From Glycomyces sp. TRM65418 (GTDB lineage Bacteria > Actinomycetota > Actinomycetes > Mycobacteriales > Micromonosporaceae), in assembly GCF_019710475.1 (NCBI RefSeq), contig NZ_JAJFAX010000006.1, forward strand, positions 1-64,000: DNA of 64,000 bases, in the 5' to 3' direction. Shown one piece after another: positions 62,494-64,000 of this stretch (positions within the stretch are counted from its first letter, which is position 1; every line of letters begins with the position of its first letter). The notes below the pieces were generated by a model that saw nothing but the letters and a program-made list of their open reading frames with translations, ran no database searches and was not told the origin of the DNA. Both the position numbers and the translations under genes were made by a program.

Positions 62494-64000
62494 ATGGAGA
62501 CCGCTGAAATCCAACGCCGGTTTCTGAAGTTCTTCGAGTCCAACGGCCATACGGTGGTCCCCAGCGCACCGCTGCCGGCGATCGAGGACCCGAACCTGCT
62601 GTTCATCAACGCGGGCATGGTCCAGTTCGTGCCCTACTTCCTGGGGCAGGCCGACCCGCCGTGGAACCGCGCGACGTCGGTGCAGAAGTGCCTGCGCACG
62701 CCCGACATCGAAGAGGTCGGCAAGACCTCCCGCCACGGCACGTTCTTCCAGATGAACGGCAACTTCTCCTTCGGGGACTACTTCAAGGAGCAGGCGATCC
62801 GCTTCGCCTGGGACCTGTCCACCGGCTCGGTCGCCGACGGCGGCCTCGGGCTGGACGGCGACCGCCTCTGGGCGACGGTCTACCTCGACGACGACGAGGC
62901 GCTCGACATCTGGCACAAGCAGATCGGGCTCCCGCTCGACCGCATCGTGCGCCGCGGCCAGGTCGACAACATGTGGTCCATGGGCATCCCCGGGCCGTGC
63001 GGCCCCTGCTCGGAGCTGTACTACGACCGCGGCCCGGCCTACGGGCCCGAAGGCGGCCCCGAGGTCGACGAGGACCGCTACCTCGAGTTCTGGAACCTCG
63101 TGTTCATGCAGCAGGAGCGCGGCGAGGGCCCGGCCAAGGAGGACTACGAGATCCTCGGCGACCTGCCCAAGAAGAACATCGACACGGGCATGGGCCTGGA
63201 GCGCATGGCCGCGCTCCTCCAGGGCGTCGACAACATGTACGAGACCGACCAGGTCCGTCCCATCATCGACAAGGCCTCGGAGCTGACGGGCAAGCGCTAC
63301 GGCGTCTCGACCTCGCAGACGGCCTCCGAATCCCACCCGGACGACGTCCGCTTCCGCGTGATCGCCGACCACGTGCGCTCCTCGCTCATGCTCATCGGCG
63401 ACGGCGTCGTGCCCTCCAACGAGGGCCGCGGCTACGTGCTGCGCCGCATCATGCGCCGCGCGATCCGCGCCGTGCGCCTGCTCGGCTACGACAAGCCCGC
63501 GATGCCCGAGCTGCTGCCGGTGGCCATGGAGCGCATGGCGACCGCGTACCCCGAGCTGCGCACCGACTTCGACCGGATCTCCTCCTACGCGTACGGCGAG
63601 GAGGAGGCGTTCCTGAAGACCCTCAAGCACGGCACCACGATCCTCGACACCGCCGTGTCGGAGACCAAGGCGCAGGGCGGCGCGACCCTCTCCGGGGCCA
63701 AGGCGTTCGAGCTGCACGACACGTACGGCTTCCCGATCGACCTGACCCTGGAGATGGCCGAGGAGCAGGGCCTCGCGGTCGACCAGGACGGCTTCCGGCA
63801 GCTCATGACCGAGCAGCGCCGCCGCGCGAAGGCCGACGCGGCCGCGCGCAAGACCGGCCACGCCGACCTGTCCGCGTACTGGCAGCTCCTCCAGGAGCAG
63901 GGCCCGACGGACTGGAAGGCCTACGAGACCCTCGAGACCGAGTCCCGCGTCATTGGCCTGCTGTCGGGCGGTCAGTCGGTGCCCGTGGCGAAGCCGGGCG
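62494..64000 (+). CDS. alaS: alanyl-tRNA synthetase, 5' part (cut by the window edge)
   Basis: The first 502 codons of AlaRS, about 56 percent of the usual length near 890 residues; the frame runs open off the right edge. It starts [20 protein letters not shown], and class II motifs follow: [17 protein letters not shown], the [20 protein letters not shown] segment, [11 protein letters not shown], and [23 protein letters not shown] lies 6 nt before the ATG. The editing and C-terminal domains would lie outside the window. It is preceded by DUF948 and DUF6167 genes on the same strand. Confidence 0.97.
   Translation, partial: METAEIQRRFLKFFESNGHTVVPSAPLPAIEDPNLLFINAGMVQFVPYFLGQADPPWNRATSVQKCLRTPDIEEVGKTSRHGTFFQMNGNFSFGDYFKEQAIRFAWDLSTGSVADGGLGLDGDRLWATVYLDDDEALDIWHKQIGLPLDRIVRRGQVDNMWSMGIPGPCGPCSELYYDRGPAYGPEGGPEVDEDRYLEFWNLVFMQQERGEGPAKEDYEILGDLPKKNIDTGMGLERMAALLQGVDNMYETDQVRPIIDKASELTGKRYGVSTSQTASESHPDDVRFRVIADHVRSSLMLIGDGVVPSNEGRGYVLRRIMRRAIRAVRLLGYDKPAMPELLPVAMERMATAYPELRTDFDRISSYAYGEEEAFLKTLKHGTTILDTAVSETKAQGGATLSGAKAFELHDTYGFPIDLTLEMAEEQGLAVDQDGFRQLMTEQRRRAKADAAARKTGHADLSAYWQLLQEQGPTDWKAYETLETESRVIGLLSGGQSVPVAKPG

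Overview
The window is about 64 kb of very GC-rich DNA with dense, mostly short-gapped genes, many GTG/TTG starts and typical actinomycete neighbourhoods (DUF3046-recA-recX; metF divergent from a polyprenyl diphosphate synthase; rarA ... DUF948-DUF6167-alaS; a BTAD regulator; SigE-family sigma factor; SAV_6107-type HEPN protein). It is chromosomal DNA of a high-GC Gram-positive actinomycete. A Glycomyces-like organism would fit, but the genus is only a guess. No rRNA, tRNA, CRISPR array, prophage or complete insertion sequence was seen.

Layout. 0.4-7.5 kb: a GNAT acetyltransferase, an orphan Imm1 immunity protein, a large BTAD/NTPase regulator converging on a DrrAB-type exporter, and a membrane-anchored serine hydrolase. 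7.6-17.5 kb: a carbohydrate-use region with a sugar ABC transporter (binding protein plus two permeases, no ATPase), a ROK repressor, a GH3 glycosidase and a LacI repressor. Two identical palindromic operators lie just downstream of the GH3 promoter. Related short tandem repeats flank the ABC operon in opposite orientation. 17.6-24.5 kb: M23 peptidase, ABC-F protein, membrane protein, small HTH protein, ABC exporter and a cold-shock protein. 24.5-32 kb: a SigE-family sigma factor coupled to a membrane-anchored propeller-like protein, three tandem paralogous double-GNAT proteins, and a DEAD-box helicase with an RGG tail.

32-44 kb: soxR divergent from a split transketolase across a perfect 20-bp SoxR-box palindrome, DoxX and an AcnR-like TetR, recA (with an exact PafBC-type promoter) and recX, then amino-acid genes serA, leuB and ilvE, followed by a PrsW-family protease operon. 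44-51 kb: isoprenoid synthase and metF, two small genes, a HEPN-domain gene behind a perfect LexA box, a 32-bp tandem array that begins in that gene's stop region, and aspS. 51-64 kb: a Ser/Thr kinase, a secreted PQQ-type sugar dehydrogenase homologue, a LamG/GH43 glycosidase, a lipoprotein, the CstA transporter, rarA, three small membrane-protein genes and the 5' part of alaS, which runs off the right edge.

How the genes work together. The central and amino-acid genes (serA, leuB, ilvE, metF, aspS, alaS) are separate units divided by strong hairpins. The sugar-use genes form one locally regulated district with ROK and LacI control. Three stress circuits can be read directly from operator sequences: SoxR to transketolase, LexA to the HEPN gene, and PafBC to recA. 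The most unusual signals are the short tandem arrays attached to gene 3' ends (7641-7742 and 48917-49108) and the related inverted family at 11670-11933.
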